This document shows positions 26,770-35,712 of a DNA stretch of 64,000 nucleotides, in pieces. The notes below the pieces were generated by a model. That model was given only the letters and a program-made list of their open reading frames with translations. It searched no databases and was not told the DNA's origin. Where the stretch lies: assembly GCF_900111195.1 (NCBI RefSeq), contig NZ_FOGL01000007.1:16079-80078 (forward strand). The letters run 5' to 3'. Within the stretch, counting starts at the first letter, position 1. Every line of letters starts with the position of its first letter. The position numbers were made by a program, and so were the translations under genes. The DNA is from Gracilibacillus ureilyticus. Lineage in GTDB: Bacteria > Bacillota > Bacilli > Bacillales > Amphibacillaceae.

Positions 26770-27459
26770 ATGAATACAGAAACAACAAATTTTTCAGATA
26801 TATTTAAATCCAGCTTTTTAGAGAATACTGCATCTTTCTCAATCGTTGATGCATTACTGGGCTTAGCAGCCTCTTTTATCGTCGGATTGTTTATTTACTT
26901 TATTTACAAGAAAACATTTAATGGAGTGATTTATTCCCACTCTTTTAATATCTCACTCGTGATAATGACAATGGCTACATCTCTTGTCATTATGGGAATC
27001 AGTCAAAACGTGCTGTTGTCACTCGGTATGGTTGGTGCATTGTCAATAGTTCGTTTCCGTACACCAATTAAAGACCCGATGGATTTAGTTTACTTATTCT
27101 GGTCAGTAATCGCAGGTATTTTAAGTGGAGCCGGTTTTATCCTTTTGGCAGCAATTGGCTCAGCGGCTATCGGTCTTATCATTGTATTGTTCGCTAATAA
27201 AATCAGAGTGGAAAATCCTTATTTATTAGTGGTGAAATATACGGACGATGAAGCAGGAACTGAAGTAGAGCAATTAATACAATCATATGCAAAAAAATTC
27301 AGCTTAAAGTCAAAATCTATTATGCAAGATAGTGATGTGGAAGTAACTTATGAAGTCCGCGTGAAGGAGAATGATAGTCAGATACCTGCGGAAATTTCAA
27401 AAATCAATAGTGTTCAGTCTGCAGTTATGTTGAGCTATGATGGAAACTTTACAGCGTAA
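26770..27459 (+). CDS. DUF4956 integral membrane protein
   Basis: 229 residues with about four N-terminal membrane helices (25-165) and a soluble C-terminal domain of about 70 residues. The family motif is the polar loop GMVGALSIVRFRTPIKDP in the third segment. DUF4956 genes commonly neighbour bacterial VTC-domain genes, which suggests a complex at the membrane; function unknown. AAAGGAGAAG precedes the ATG. Confidence 0.85.
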   Translation: MNTETTNFSDIFKSSFLENTASFSIVDALLGLAASFIVGLFIYFIYKKTFNGVIYSHSFNISLVIMTMATSLVIMGISQNVLLSLGMVGALSIVRFRTPIKDPMDLVYLFWSVIAGILSGAGFILLAAIGSAAIGLIIVLFANKIRVENPYLLVVKYTDDEAGTEVEQLIQSYAKKFSLKSKSIMQDSDVEVTYEVRVKENDSQIPAEISKINSVQSAVMLSYDGNFTA

Positions 27460-27478
27460 TCGGAAAGGAAGAGGTAGG

Positions 27479-29605
27479 ATGCTTAATCAAAAATTGAAAA
27501 TAATCTTTCCTTTTCTCAGTTTGATCATTGTCTCTATGATTATCTTAAATGGCTGCAGTAACAAAGCAGCTGAAGAGATTAATGTGGTTAACAGTATCGT
27601 CTCCTATGACGGAGACGATACATATACAGATTGGGAAGAGGATGAAGCAACATATATTAATTTGGATGAGAATGATATTACGGTGGAGGACAATAATAGT
27701 ATTTTAGTAAATGATAATCAGATAGAAATCCATACATCTGGAACATATGTATTGGAAGGAACATTAACAGATGGACAAGTTGTCGTAGATGCAGAAGATG
27801 ATGGTACGGTCCGTTTAATTTTAAATGGTGTAACGATGGAGTCAAGCACCAGCTCACCGATTTATGTGAAGCAGGCAGAAAAAACAGTTATCTCTATAGA
27901 AGAAGGGACTGAAAACTATTTGTCTGATGCTGCAGAATATATCTACTCAAGTGATGAAACAGAGGAACATTCGGCAGCCATTTACAGTAAAGATGACCTT
28001 ACAATAAACGGTGCAGGAAATTTGACAGTAGAAGGGAATTTTAATGATGGAATTACAGGCAGAGATGTTCTGAAAATAGTTGGAGGAACAATTAATATCA
28101 CTGCAAAAGACGATGGAATCGTAGGGAGAGACATCTTTGCTTTAAAAGATGCTGATATCACCATAACAGCACAAGGTGATGGAGTGAAATCAAGCAATGA
28201 TTCTGATGCAGATAAAGGAAATGTTGTATTAGAGAATGGTTCATTGACGATAGACGCTGCGGGTGATGGAATTCAGTCAGAAAATACCGTTACAGTAGTT
28301 GAAGGTGAATATAATATCACTGCAGGAAGAGGAAGTCCTGAGACAATAGAAGTGCAAGAAACAATGGGTGGTGGATTTGGTGGCGTAAGAAGAGGGGATT
28401 TTTCAGCTGAAGATGGAGAAATACCTGAAGAGTTTCAGGATGGCGAACGTCCAACCCCACCTGCAGGAGAAGGAATGATACCGCCTGAAGGTATGGAGGC
28501 AGGTGAAGTACCGGAAGCTTTTGCGGAAGGAGTACCGCCGACAGGAACATCAGGTGAGGAGCAGTCATCAACTGAACAGACGGAAGGTGATATTTCGACT
28601 TCTACTGATTCAACAGATGAGGGAACAACAGAAACAGAAGAAACTCCGAGTACAAAAGGGATCAAAGCAGTGAATGAACTGACTGTTTTGGGAGGAACAA
28701 TTTCCATCGATTCATATGATGATTCAGTGCACAGTGATTTAGATGTTATCATTGAGGGTGGAACAATGGAAGCTTCAACAGGTGATGACGGAATTCATGC
28801 AGATGGTAATGTCACCGTTGCAGGTGGTAATATTGCGATAACTAAAAGTCTCGAAGGAATTGAAGGAACTGACATTAGTGTAACGGATGGCAAGGTTTAT
28901 GTTACAGCAGAAGATGATGGGTTTAATGTAAGTGGAGGAAGTGACGGTTTAGAGATGGGCCAAATGGATATGGATGCAACGAATTCCACCACAGCTGAAT
29001 TAGAATCTACAACAGAAGAAAGTGGCCAGTTATTAATTGAGGGTGGTTACATTTATGTGAATGCCAATGGAGATGGACTGGATTCAAATACGAGTGCAAC
29101 AATGACTGGTGGTACAGTATTAGTATACGGGCCAACCAATTCAGGGAATGGAGCACTTGATTATAACCAATCATTTGATATAACTGGCGGGACTTTGATT
29201 GCAGCTGGAAGCAGCGGTATGGCACAAGGCGTTTCTGATACATCCAGCCAGGCAACCGTGATGATGACATTCTCTGAAATGCAGGAAGCTGCAACATCCG
29301 TCTCTATCACAGACAGTAATGGAAATGAAGTAGCGGCTATTGCCCCGGAGAAAGAGTTTCAAATGCTTCTTATTAGCAGCCCCGACTTAGAGCAAGGTGA
29401 AACTTATACTGTTTCAACAGGCAGTGTATTTACTGGTGAAAGTACGGATGGACTATATATAGATGCTAATCCTGAGGGCGGGACTGATATTGTCGAATTC
29501 ACGGCAGAAAATGTCATGACATATGTAAATGAATCAGGAGTTACAGAGCAATCCGGCGGGATGCAAGGTGGCTTTGGAAGAGGTATGGCAAGACCAGGAG
29601 AATAG
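27479..29605 (+). CDS. Secreted beta-helix lipoprotein, Cthe_2159-like carbohydrate-binding family
   Basis: 708 residues from the ATG at 27479 (GGAAGAGGTAGG). A lipobox, IILNGC, ends the N-terminal hydrophobic segment, predicting a lipoprotein. The body repeats G-D-G-I/V turns (for example NFNDGITGRD, AKDDGIVGRD, AQGDGVKSSN, TGDDGIHADG, NANGDGLDSN), the acidic parallel beta-helix pattern of the Cthe_2159 family that binds calcium and acidic polysaccharide. A Pro/Glu/Thr-rich linker (about 290-400) interrupts the helix. Substrate and link to the VTC-like enzyme are unknown. Confidence 0.85.
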   Translation: MLNQKLKIIFPFLSLIIVSMIILNGCSNKAAEEINVVNSIVSYDGDDTYTDWEEDEATYINLDENDITVEDNNSILVNDNQIEIHTSGTYVLEGTLTDGQVVVDAEDDGTVRLILNGVTMESSTSSPIYVKQAEKTVISIEEGTENYLSDAAEYIYSSDETEEHSAAIYSKDDLTINGAGNLTVEGNFNDGITGRDVLKIVGGTINITAKDDGIVGRDIFALKDADITITAQGDGVKSSNDSDADKGNVVLENGSLTIDAAGDGIQSENTVTVVEGEYNITAGRGSPETIEVQETMGGGFGGVRRGDFSAEDGEIPEEFQDGERPTPPAGEGMIPPEGMEAGEVPEAFAEGVPPTGTSGEEQSSTEQTEGDISTSTDSTDEGTTETEETPSTKGIKAVNELTVLGGTISIDSYDDSVHSDLDVIIEGGTMEASTGDDGIHADGNVTVAGGNIAITKSLEGIEGTDISVTDGKVYVTAEDDGFNVSGGSDGLEMGQMDMDATNSTTAELESTTEESGQLLIEGGYIYVNANGDGLDSNTSATMTGGTVLVYGPTNSGNGALDYNQSFDITGGTLIAAGSSGMAQGVSDTSSQATVMMTFSEMQEAATSVSITDSNGNEVAAIAPEKEFQMLLISSPDLEQGETYTVSTGSVFTGESTDGLYIDANPEGGTDIVEFTAENVMTYVNESGVTEQSGGMQGGFGRGMARPGE

Positions 29606-29614
29606 ATAAAGATG

Positions 29615-29645
29615 AGACGTTTCCTGTATCAGGAAGCGTCTTATT
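29615..29645 (+). terminator. Terminator of the VTC/DUF4956/lipoprotein operon
   Basis: AGACGTTTCCTG (29615-29626) pairs with CAGGAAGCGTCT (29630-29641) with one G-U type mismatch, followed by TATTATAATT. Confidence 0.75.
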
Positions 29646-29759
29646 ATAATTTAGAAAACAACACAGATAACCATCCACCTTTGTCCTCTAACATCCTCTC
29701 GACATATTTCTATGTTAAAATAGCAATTGATAAGTTGAAGGAATTGGAGAGCGCGAACA

Positions 29760-30437
29760 ATGGAAAAAATTCTGGTTGTTGAAGATGAAGTTGCGATAAG
29801 TAAGGTTTTGCAGGCATATTTAAAAAAATCCGGTTTTGAGATAGAGATAGCAATGGATGGTGTGACAGCATTAAATAAATTTACAGAAACTAAACCGAAA
29901 TTAGTTTTATTAGATGTAATGTTACCAGGAAAAGATGGCTGGCACGTTCTAAAAGAAATCAGGAGTATGAGTGAGTGTCCTGTCATTATGCTAACAGCTT
30001 TAAGTGATGTAAACTATCGCTTAGATGGATTAAACGGGGGAGCAGATGACTATATTGCCAAGCCATTTTCGGGGGAGGAAGTGGTTGCAAGAGTACATGC
30101 AGTCTTACGCCGTTATGAGAAGGGAGATCGCCCGATCAGGCGTTATGGTCATTTGCAAATTGACCATGAAGCTCATCGGGTAGTCCTCCATCAAAAAGAA
30201 ATTGAATTAACACCAAGAGATTTATCGTTATTAATATTTTTATCAGAGAATCCAAACAAAACTTTCACGAGAGAACAGCTAATTGAACATGTATGGGGCT
30301 GGGATTATGATGGTAGTGACAGGGCGGTCGATTTATCAATTAAACGACTAAGAAAAGCTCTAAAAAACTGGCCGGAAACAGAAGGAGAAATAAAAACACT
30401 TCGAGGAGTGGGGTATCAGTTAAGTGTTCACGAATAA
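29760..30437 (+). CDS. OmpR-family response regulator
   Basis: 225 residues. The receiver domain has the acidic pair EDE (8-10), phospho-acceptor Asp in LLDVMLPGKDGW (about 53), Thr in MLTAL and Lys in AKPFSGEE. The C-terminal winged helix (about 125-223) has the recognition segment DLSIKRLRKALKN. It pairs with the kinase that overlaps its 3' end. It lies directly after the VTC/DUF4956/lipoprotein operon but is separated by a terminator, so control of that operon is a guess. Confidence 0.93.
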   Translation: MEKILVVEDEVAISKVLQAYLKKSGFEIEIAMDGVTALNKFTETKPKLVLLDVMLPGKDGWHVLKEIRSMSECPVIMLTALSDVNYRLDGLNGGADDYIAKPFSGEEVVARVHAVLRRYEKGDRPIRRYGHLQIDHEAHRVVLHQKEIELTPRDLSLLIFLSENPNKTFTREQLIEHVWGWDYDGSDRAVDLSIKRLRKALKNWPETEGEIKTLRGVGYQLSVHE

Positions 30438-31866
30438 TAAAAAAATACCATTACAACGTTATTGGACATCACGTTTTTTGTTAACATTAATTATTGGGTT
30501 GGCAATAATAGCAATAGTATCTGCTTTTTGGATCAAGCATACAACTTTGGAAAATCGTCTGAGGATTATGGAGTTTATGGCAGAAGAAACGGCGAGAAGG
30601 ATTGCTAATATGGATGAAGAAGAGTTGCCTCCCGGCATGGATATGCACCGCTTTTTAGAAGGTGAGGGCAAATTTTTTGATATGGAAGGAAAGCCTAGTA
30701 TTTACGTAACAGATACAGATGGGACAATTATCTATGAAAATTTACGGGAAATGCTGGAGAATGAACAAATACAACCATCACTGATAGATAATGAGGAAGA
30801 AGTTCAGAAAGTTAGCGGTAATGATGTGACTGGTGATTTTTATGTCATTAAAAAACCGATTGAAGAAAATGAAACAATTAGAGGCTGGGTTTTTTATATA
30901 GAGTATAAAGAAAAGCTGGCAAAAGTAGATCAGGCATACGGTCAATTAACAGTGATGATCATCAGCCTGCTCATTTTAGGATGGATTGCAATATATATTC
31001 TAGCTGGACGATTAGCCAAACCGATTAAAGAAGTAGCTAATGCAGCTAAACAGATTGAAGAAGGAGATTACCAAATTGAACTTTTAAATGAAGCAAAAGA
31101 AGAAGAAGTCGATACTTTAATTCAATCTTTTAAAGAAATGGCGCAGAAGCTGGAAAAATTAGAAGCGTTAAGAACGGAATTACTGGCTGGTGTATCACAT
31201 GAGTTAAAAACACCAGTAACTTCCATCAGTGGTTTATTGAATGCAGTAAACGACGGAGTAGTGGAAGGGGACGAAGCGAAGGACTTCCTGGAATCATCTA
31301 TTAAGGAAACGGAAAAAATCAAAAAAATGGTTGAGGATTTACTTGCTTTTAATACCTTTGCAGCAAATGCTGTTCCGGTCTCCATCGATAATTTTTTAAT
31401 CAATGATCTTATTAAAGAGTCTGTGAGTTTATGGGAGAAATCACAAGGCAAGGAGTCTGCAACATCAATTGAGATGAGTTTACTTCAAGATGATTTAGAA
31501 GTAGAAGTTGATCCGGTCCGTTTCCAGCAGATTATGACTAATTTGCTCAATAATGCGACTCAGGCAATGTTGGAAAATAAGCAAATTAAGATAGCAGTTA
31601 CTTCAAGTGAAAATAAAGTCCTTATCGATGTGATGGATAATGGGATGGGAATCCCTGAAGCGGACCAGCTGTATATTTTTGAACGTTTTTACCGTGGAGA
31701 CAATAAGAAACACAAAGTCGGCGGACTTGGCTTAGGATTGCCTTTTAGCAAAATGATCGCACAAGTACTCGGCGGAGATTTAGTTCTGATAAAAAGTGAT
31801 CAGACAGGAACGGATTTTCGGGTTATTCTTCCTGTTTATTCCGGAGGTGGAAATGAGGTATTTTAG
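30424..31866 (+). CDS. Sensor histidine kinase
   Basis: 480 residues starting at GTG 30424, overlapping the regulator by 14 nt with GAGGAGTGGGG about 9 nt upstream. Membrane segments at about 15-35 and 175-195 bracket a roughly 135-residue extracellular sensor. HAMP follows (about 195-245), then the H-box GVSHELKTPVTS, N-box NLLNNATQAM, G1 DNGMGIP and G2 GGLGLGL. Translational coupling marks it as partner of the preceding response regulator. The stimulus is unknown. Confidence 0.93.
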   Translation: MFTNNKKIPLQRYWTSRFLLTLIIGLAIIAIVSAFWIKHTTLENRLRIMEFMAEETARRIANMDEEELPPGMDMHRFLEGEGKFFDMEGKPSIYVTDTDGTIIYENLREMLENEQIQPSLIDNEEEVQKVSGNDVTGDFYVIKKPIEENETIRGWVFYIEYKEKLAKVDQAYGQLTVMIISLLILGWIAIYILAGRLAKPIKEVANAAKQIEEGDYQIELLNEAKEEEVDTLIQSFKEMAQKLEKLEALRTELLAGVSHELKTPVTSISGLLNAVNDGVVEGDEAKDFLESSIKETEKIKKMVEDLLAFNTFAANAVPVSIDNFLINDLIKESVSLWEKSQGKESATSIEMSLLQDDLEVEVDPVRFQQIMTNLLNNATQAMLENKQIKIAVTSSENKVLIDVMDNGMGIPEADQLYIFERFYRGDNKKHKVGGLGLGLPFSKMIAQVLGGDLVLIKSDQTGTDFRVILPVYSGGGNEVF

Positions 31867-31867
31867 G

Positions 31868-31900
31868 AGAGCATGGGAGGAAGATACCATGCTCTTAATT
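31868..31900. terminator. Terminator between the kinase gene and nrdG
   Basis: AGAGCATGG (31868-31876) pairs with CCATGCTCT (31887-31895), followed by TAATT. It lies between convergent genes. Confidence 0.7.
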
Positions 31901-31916
31901 GATATGAAACGTTTCA

Positions 31917-32570
31917 TTAAGGATGCATAAATTCATTAAGGAAATAAGGTACACTACTTCTAAAATGATCTTTTCTTTCTTCAACATAATTTCTAATCTC
32001 ATCAAAAAAGATATCTGCTAAAATAGGATATTTTACTGTCCGAATCTGATCTATGGAAGAGTTATGTTCAATTACATGATCAATACTTAGAAGCAGTTTT
32101 TCTATCAGTCTTCTGTTTGGAGTTATCCCCATAACATCCCGGAAGATTTGCTTGTCATTTTCTGCGTTTAATACGTGATAAGGCAACTTCATATCGATGT
32201 GAAAACCGTCTGCTAAGTTTTCTGTTAGCAGTTTCTTTATCTTATCAGGATATACTCCACATGTAGTTATAATAATCTTACCGTTAAAAATATTACGGAC
32301 TTGCTGGAGCAACTTCTCTATCTCACTCACTTTATCTATTAAAAATTCCCCGCCGCTAAACATGATAGCATCAAAGAGAAATCCGCTTTTTTCTAAATAA
32401 TTGAGCAATTCTTCTTCGGTTTTATACTGTTTTGGTGTATTGGCGACGATTTCCTCATAGTTATGGCAGCCATAACAATGCAGTAAACAGCCTGAAAGGG
32501 AATGAACAAGCAATGTTGTGTGATCTGGTAAGTCAGTAAATGTCCGGATAAAATTGTTATAAAACTTCAC
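31917..32570 (-). CDS. nrdG: Anaerobic ribonucleotide reductase activating protein
   Basis: 217 residues. The radical-SAM cysteine motif is CLLHCYGC (about 29-36) and the SAM-binding FSGGE follows at about 72. It generates the glycyl radical on NrdD using SAM and a [4Fe-4S] cluster. Start is GTG at 32570, one base after the nrdD stop, with GGAGTGAGATAAG as ribosome site inside the nrdD end, so the two are translationally coupled. Confidence 0.92.
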   Translation of the reverse strand: MKFYNNFIRTFTDLPDHTTLLVHSLSGCLLHCYGCHNYEEIVANTPKQYKTEEELLNYLEKSGFLFDAIMFSGGEFLIDKVSEIEKLLQQVRNIFNGKIIITTCGVYPDKIKKLLTENLADGFHIDMKLPYHVLNAENDKQIFRDVMGITPNRRLIEKLLLSIDHVIEHNSSIDQIRTVKYPILADIFFDEIRNYVEERKDHFRSSVPYFLNEFMHP

Positions 32571-32571
32571 C

Positions 32572-34518
32572 TTATCTCACTCCATGTGAAAAGGAGATTT
32601 CCTTTTCTTTCAATCGCTTCCGCTCATTCCAATCATGTCTTCTTGCCTTTGACCAGAAATTATATTTTCCTTCGTAGTAACCTTTTTCATTTACTGCGAT
32701 ATTATTTCTGGCAATCATTTTTAAATAACCAATCACACGACTAAATGTAGCAATATCTGTTGATTCACAGGTTGGGCATGCATTAACATTTTTTGCATCC
32801 TCAGCGATAATCTTTTGTCCGCAGTCCATGCAAGAAGTTATTGTTGGAGTTAATGTAATATAGTTGATCGGTTTTTGAAAGATTCTATCAATATAATGAG
32901 CGAGTCTTTCTGGAGAAACCTTTGCTTCCAAGAAGTGGTGGAGGACACTTCCTGATGTCGCATATCCCTGAAACTCTGCACTGTTTTCTAACTGGGCCAA
33001 GAAATCCTCTTCAGAAAATGGTGTCATACAGCCACTTGTTAAATAAGGGTTTTCGCCTTCACCCTGTGTGAATATTTTTCTACCATTCTTCTCTGCCCAT
33101 TTTTTATCGTGTCTCGCTAATTTGATCGCAGCATTTTCTGCTGGCGCATATTCTATGCCGCAAGCTACTTTGTCCCGGATAATAAAATGGTTCACAATTT
33201 TCGTCATGTATTGCATTAATTCATGCGCAACCAGTTTTCCATGAGAATCTTTTATTCCATTTTCATAGCCAAGATTAATTAAACCTTCATGCATCCCGGT
33301 AACCGCAAAAACATTGAAATAGTTTTTCAGATTATGATTATATGAGAAAAATGTTGGGAATAATTCTTTATTCTGCTCAATCCATTTTCGTTTAGCCATG
33401 TGGGCATCCTGCATCACTTCCATGAATTCTGCCATTTTTTGTTTTGCTAAAGATATATCGTCACCATACTCGATTAAGAGGCGATTCATATTCAGGTTGA
33501 GGACTTGGACGGCACCAGTTGAACCGGTAGATGAACCGAAAATACCTCCTCCAGCCTTTGATAATGTTTCTAGATTAATTTGCAGGCGACAGCATAAGCT
33601 TCTGCTGACTTCTGGATCCTTCGGCTGAATCATTGGGTTAAGCTTTTTGTAATAAGCATCCTCAAAAGGTTTAGATTTGAAATTCTCAAAATAAACACCG
33701 CCCCAGTTATACATCTTATCAAGCAGCTCAAGGAACATCGGATTATTATAATTGAACTCATCATCGATTTGCACGGTTAACAGCGGGAAGGTAAATGGAA
33801 TGCCGTCACTGCCTGTCCCTTCGCTCATTACATCTATAATGGCCTGGTTGATGTAATCAAAATATTCACAAGGAATATCCTTATATTTTATCGGTTTTGG
33901 TACACCGCCAATCACGACATACTCCTCTTTTATTTCTTCAGACGGTTTGCCAAATTCCAGCGTAATATTAGAAAAGCTGCTTTGGGCCCCTGATCTAAGT
34001 GGCATATTTAATTCCCAAATAAGACTCTGGAACATTTGTTTAAGCTCGTCTTTTTCATATGTATGGTTGTGGAGTGCTTCATCATGTAAATAAGAAGCAG
34101 CTATTGTTGATAATTGTGCGAGCATTACAGCCCCTGATACTTGCTGGGATATGAGTGTAACAACATTACTGAAATGTCTTAATAAGATGGATAACCGTTT
34201 TGTTGGCTTTGATGTAATCATGTTTTTTGCAAGAGTAGGAATCCCCTTCATTGCAATGTCGAGACAACTAATGGATACGCAATACGGAGCAAGTTGTTTA
34301 TCGTGCACATATACTATTCCCTCGTCATATAGTTCTTTTATTCTTGGTGGCAGAACGTTTTGAAATAAAAACCGCTCCTCTGCGTAATTGTTGAGATTGT
34401 GTCTAAGAAGTGGCAGAGAATAAACGTAATTACTATTTTCCCGCTTCAGGTAGTCTGCTTTTTTATCCTCTGAAGCTGAGGTGAATTTCTGGATAATCTG
34501 TTCACTATTTTCAAACAT
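32572..34518 (-). CDS. nrdD: Anaerobic ribonucleoside-triphosphate reductase
   Basis: 648 residues, class III reductase. The catalytic barrel contains SRSLCCRLQINLE. The C-terminal zinc site is CMDCGQK and ACPTCES, and the glycyl radical site RVIGYL follows. It reduces NTPs to dNTPs without oxygen, using formate as reductant in known members. No ATP-cone domain is obvious at the N-terminus. Control by NrdR is indicated by two boxes 38-85 bp upstream. Good AAGGAGTTATATT ribosome site. Confidence 0.93.
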   Translation of the reverse strand: MFENSEQIIQKFTSASEDKKADYLKRENSNYVYSLPLLRHNLNNYAEERFLFQNVLPPRIKELYDEGIVYVHDKQLAPYCVSISCLDIAMKGIPTLAKNMITSKPTKRLSILLRHFSNVVTLISQQVSGAVMLAQLSTIAASYLHDEALHNHTYEKDELKQMFQSLIWELNMPLRSGAQSSFSNITLEFGKPSEEIKEEYVVIGGVPKPIKYKDIPCEYFDYINQAIIDVMSEGTGSDGIPFTFPLLTVQIDDEFNYNNPMFLELLDKMYNWGGVYFENFKSKPFEDAYYKKLNPMIQPKDPEVSRSLCCRLQINLETLSKAGGGIFGSSTGSTGAVQVLNLNMNRLLIEYGDDISLAKQKMAEFMEVMQDAHMAKRKWIEQNKELFPTFFSYNHNLKNYFNVFAVTGMHEGLINLGYENGIKDSHGKLVAHELMQYMTKIVNHFIIRDKVACGIEYAPAENAAIKLARHDKKWAEKNGRKIFTQGEGENPYLTSGCMTPFSEEDFLAQLENSAEFQGYATSGSVLHHFLEAKVSPERLAHYIDRIFQKPINYITLTPTITSCMDCGQKIIAEDAKNVNACPTCESTDIATFSRVIGYLKMIARNNIAVNEKGYYEGKYNFWSKARRHDWNERKRLKEKEISFSHGVR

Positions 34519-34555
34519 AATATAACTCCTTCCTGTTTTCTGTGAATTTAATTTA

Positions 34556-34603
34556 ACACAATATATTGTGCGTGTATGTGATAGATATCACTATATGTGG
34601 TTT
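34556..34603. promoter_or_regulatory. Tandem NrdR boxes upstream of nrdD
   Basis: Box 1, ACACAATATATTGTGC (34556-34571), matches the NrdR consensus acaCwATATATwGtgt at 15 of 16 positions. Box 2, TCACTATATGTGGTTT (34588-34603), matches 12 of 16. Their starts are 32 bp apart, about three helical turns, the spacing usual for paired NrdR sites. Confidence 0.8.
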
Positions 34604-34639
34604 TGGAGCTGGGTGTAGATAGTTAGAAGTTTTGCAGAA

Positions 34640-35702
34640 GAGCGTGGTGGGAGTTGCAAAAAGAGTAGGTGAAACGCAAGAAGAGAGCGAAAGTTGCAAG
34701 AAGAGCGCTGAAGTTGCAAGAAGAGCGCTGAAATTGCAAGAAGAGCGCTGAAATTGCAAGAAGAGCGCTGAAATTGCAAGAAGGGAGCGGAAGTTGCAAG
34801 AAGAGCGCTGAAATTGCAAGAAGGGAGCGAAAGTTGCAAGAAGAGAGCGAAAGTAGCAAGAAGAGAGCGAAAGATGCAAGAAGAGAGCGAAAGTTGCAAG
34901 AAAAGCGCTGAAATTGCAAGAAGAGAGCGAAAGATGCAAGAAGAGCGCTGAAGATGCAAGAAGGGCGCTGAAGTTGGAAGAAGAGAGCGGAAGTTGCAAG
35001 AAGAGAGCTGAAAGTTGCAAGAAGAGAGCGAAAGTAGCAAGAAGAGAGCGAAAGATGCAAGAAGGGCGCTGAAATTGCAAGAAGAGCGCGAAAGTTGCAA
35101 GAAGAGCAGGTGAAGTTGCAAGAAGAGCGCTGAAATTGCAAGAAGAGAGCGAAAGTTGCAAGAAGAGCGCTGAAATTGCAAGAAGAGAGCGAAAGTTGCA
35201 AGAAGAGCGCAGAAATTGCAAGAAGAGAGCGAAAGATGCAAGAAGAGCGCAGAAATTGCAAGAAGAGAGCGAAAGATGCAAGAAGAGCGCAGAAATTGCA
35301 AGAAGGGCGCTGAAGTTGCAAGAAGAGAGCTGAAATTGCAAGAAGAGCGCAGAAATTGCAAGAAGAGCGCAGAAATTGCAAGAAGAGCGCTGAAATTGCA
35401 AGAAGAGCGCTGAAATTGCAAGAAGGGAGCGGAAGTTGCAAGAAGAGAGCGAAAGATGCAAGAAGAGCGCAGAAATTGCAAGAAGAGCGCTGAAGATGCA
35501 AGAAGAGCGGTGAAGATGCAAGAAGAGCGCAGAAATTGCAAGAAGAGAGCGAAAGATGCAAGAAGGGCGCTGAAATGCAAGAAGGGAGCATAAGTTGCAA
35601 GAAGGGAGCAAAAGTTGCAAGAAGGGAGCAAAAGTTGCAAGAAGAGAGCGAAAGTTACAAAAAGAGAACAAAAACTGCAAATAGAGCACGAATTTGCAAA
35701 AT
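34640..35702. repeat. Tandem array of a 20-bp unit (about 50 copies)
   Basis: The unit is close to TTGCAAGAAGAGCGCTGAAA. From 34681 to about 35660 it recurs every 20 bp with only a few 19- or 21-bp units (near 35010, 35105 and 35570); edges are degenerate. TTGCAAGAAG is nearly fixed, while the next ten bases switch among a few forms (GAGCGAAAG, GCGCTGAAA, GCGCAGAAA, GAGCGGAAG). The consensus contains no stop triplet in the three minus-strand frames, so three long overlapping ORFs (about 325-378 codons) appear; I treat them as artefacts. The array lies between the 3' end of the NERD gene and the nrdD promoter, with no terminator before it. Confidence 0.93.
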
Positions 35703-35712
35703 GTAATAACAT

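Noticed and set aside
34640-35702. CRISPR array or genes in the 20-bp repeat region (three overlapping minus-strand ORFs of about 325-378 codons)
   Set aside because: There are no spacers and no cas genes. The ORFs exist in all three frames only because the 20-bp consensus has no stop triplet; they lack ribosome sites and cycle through frames.
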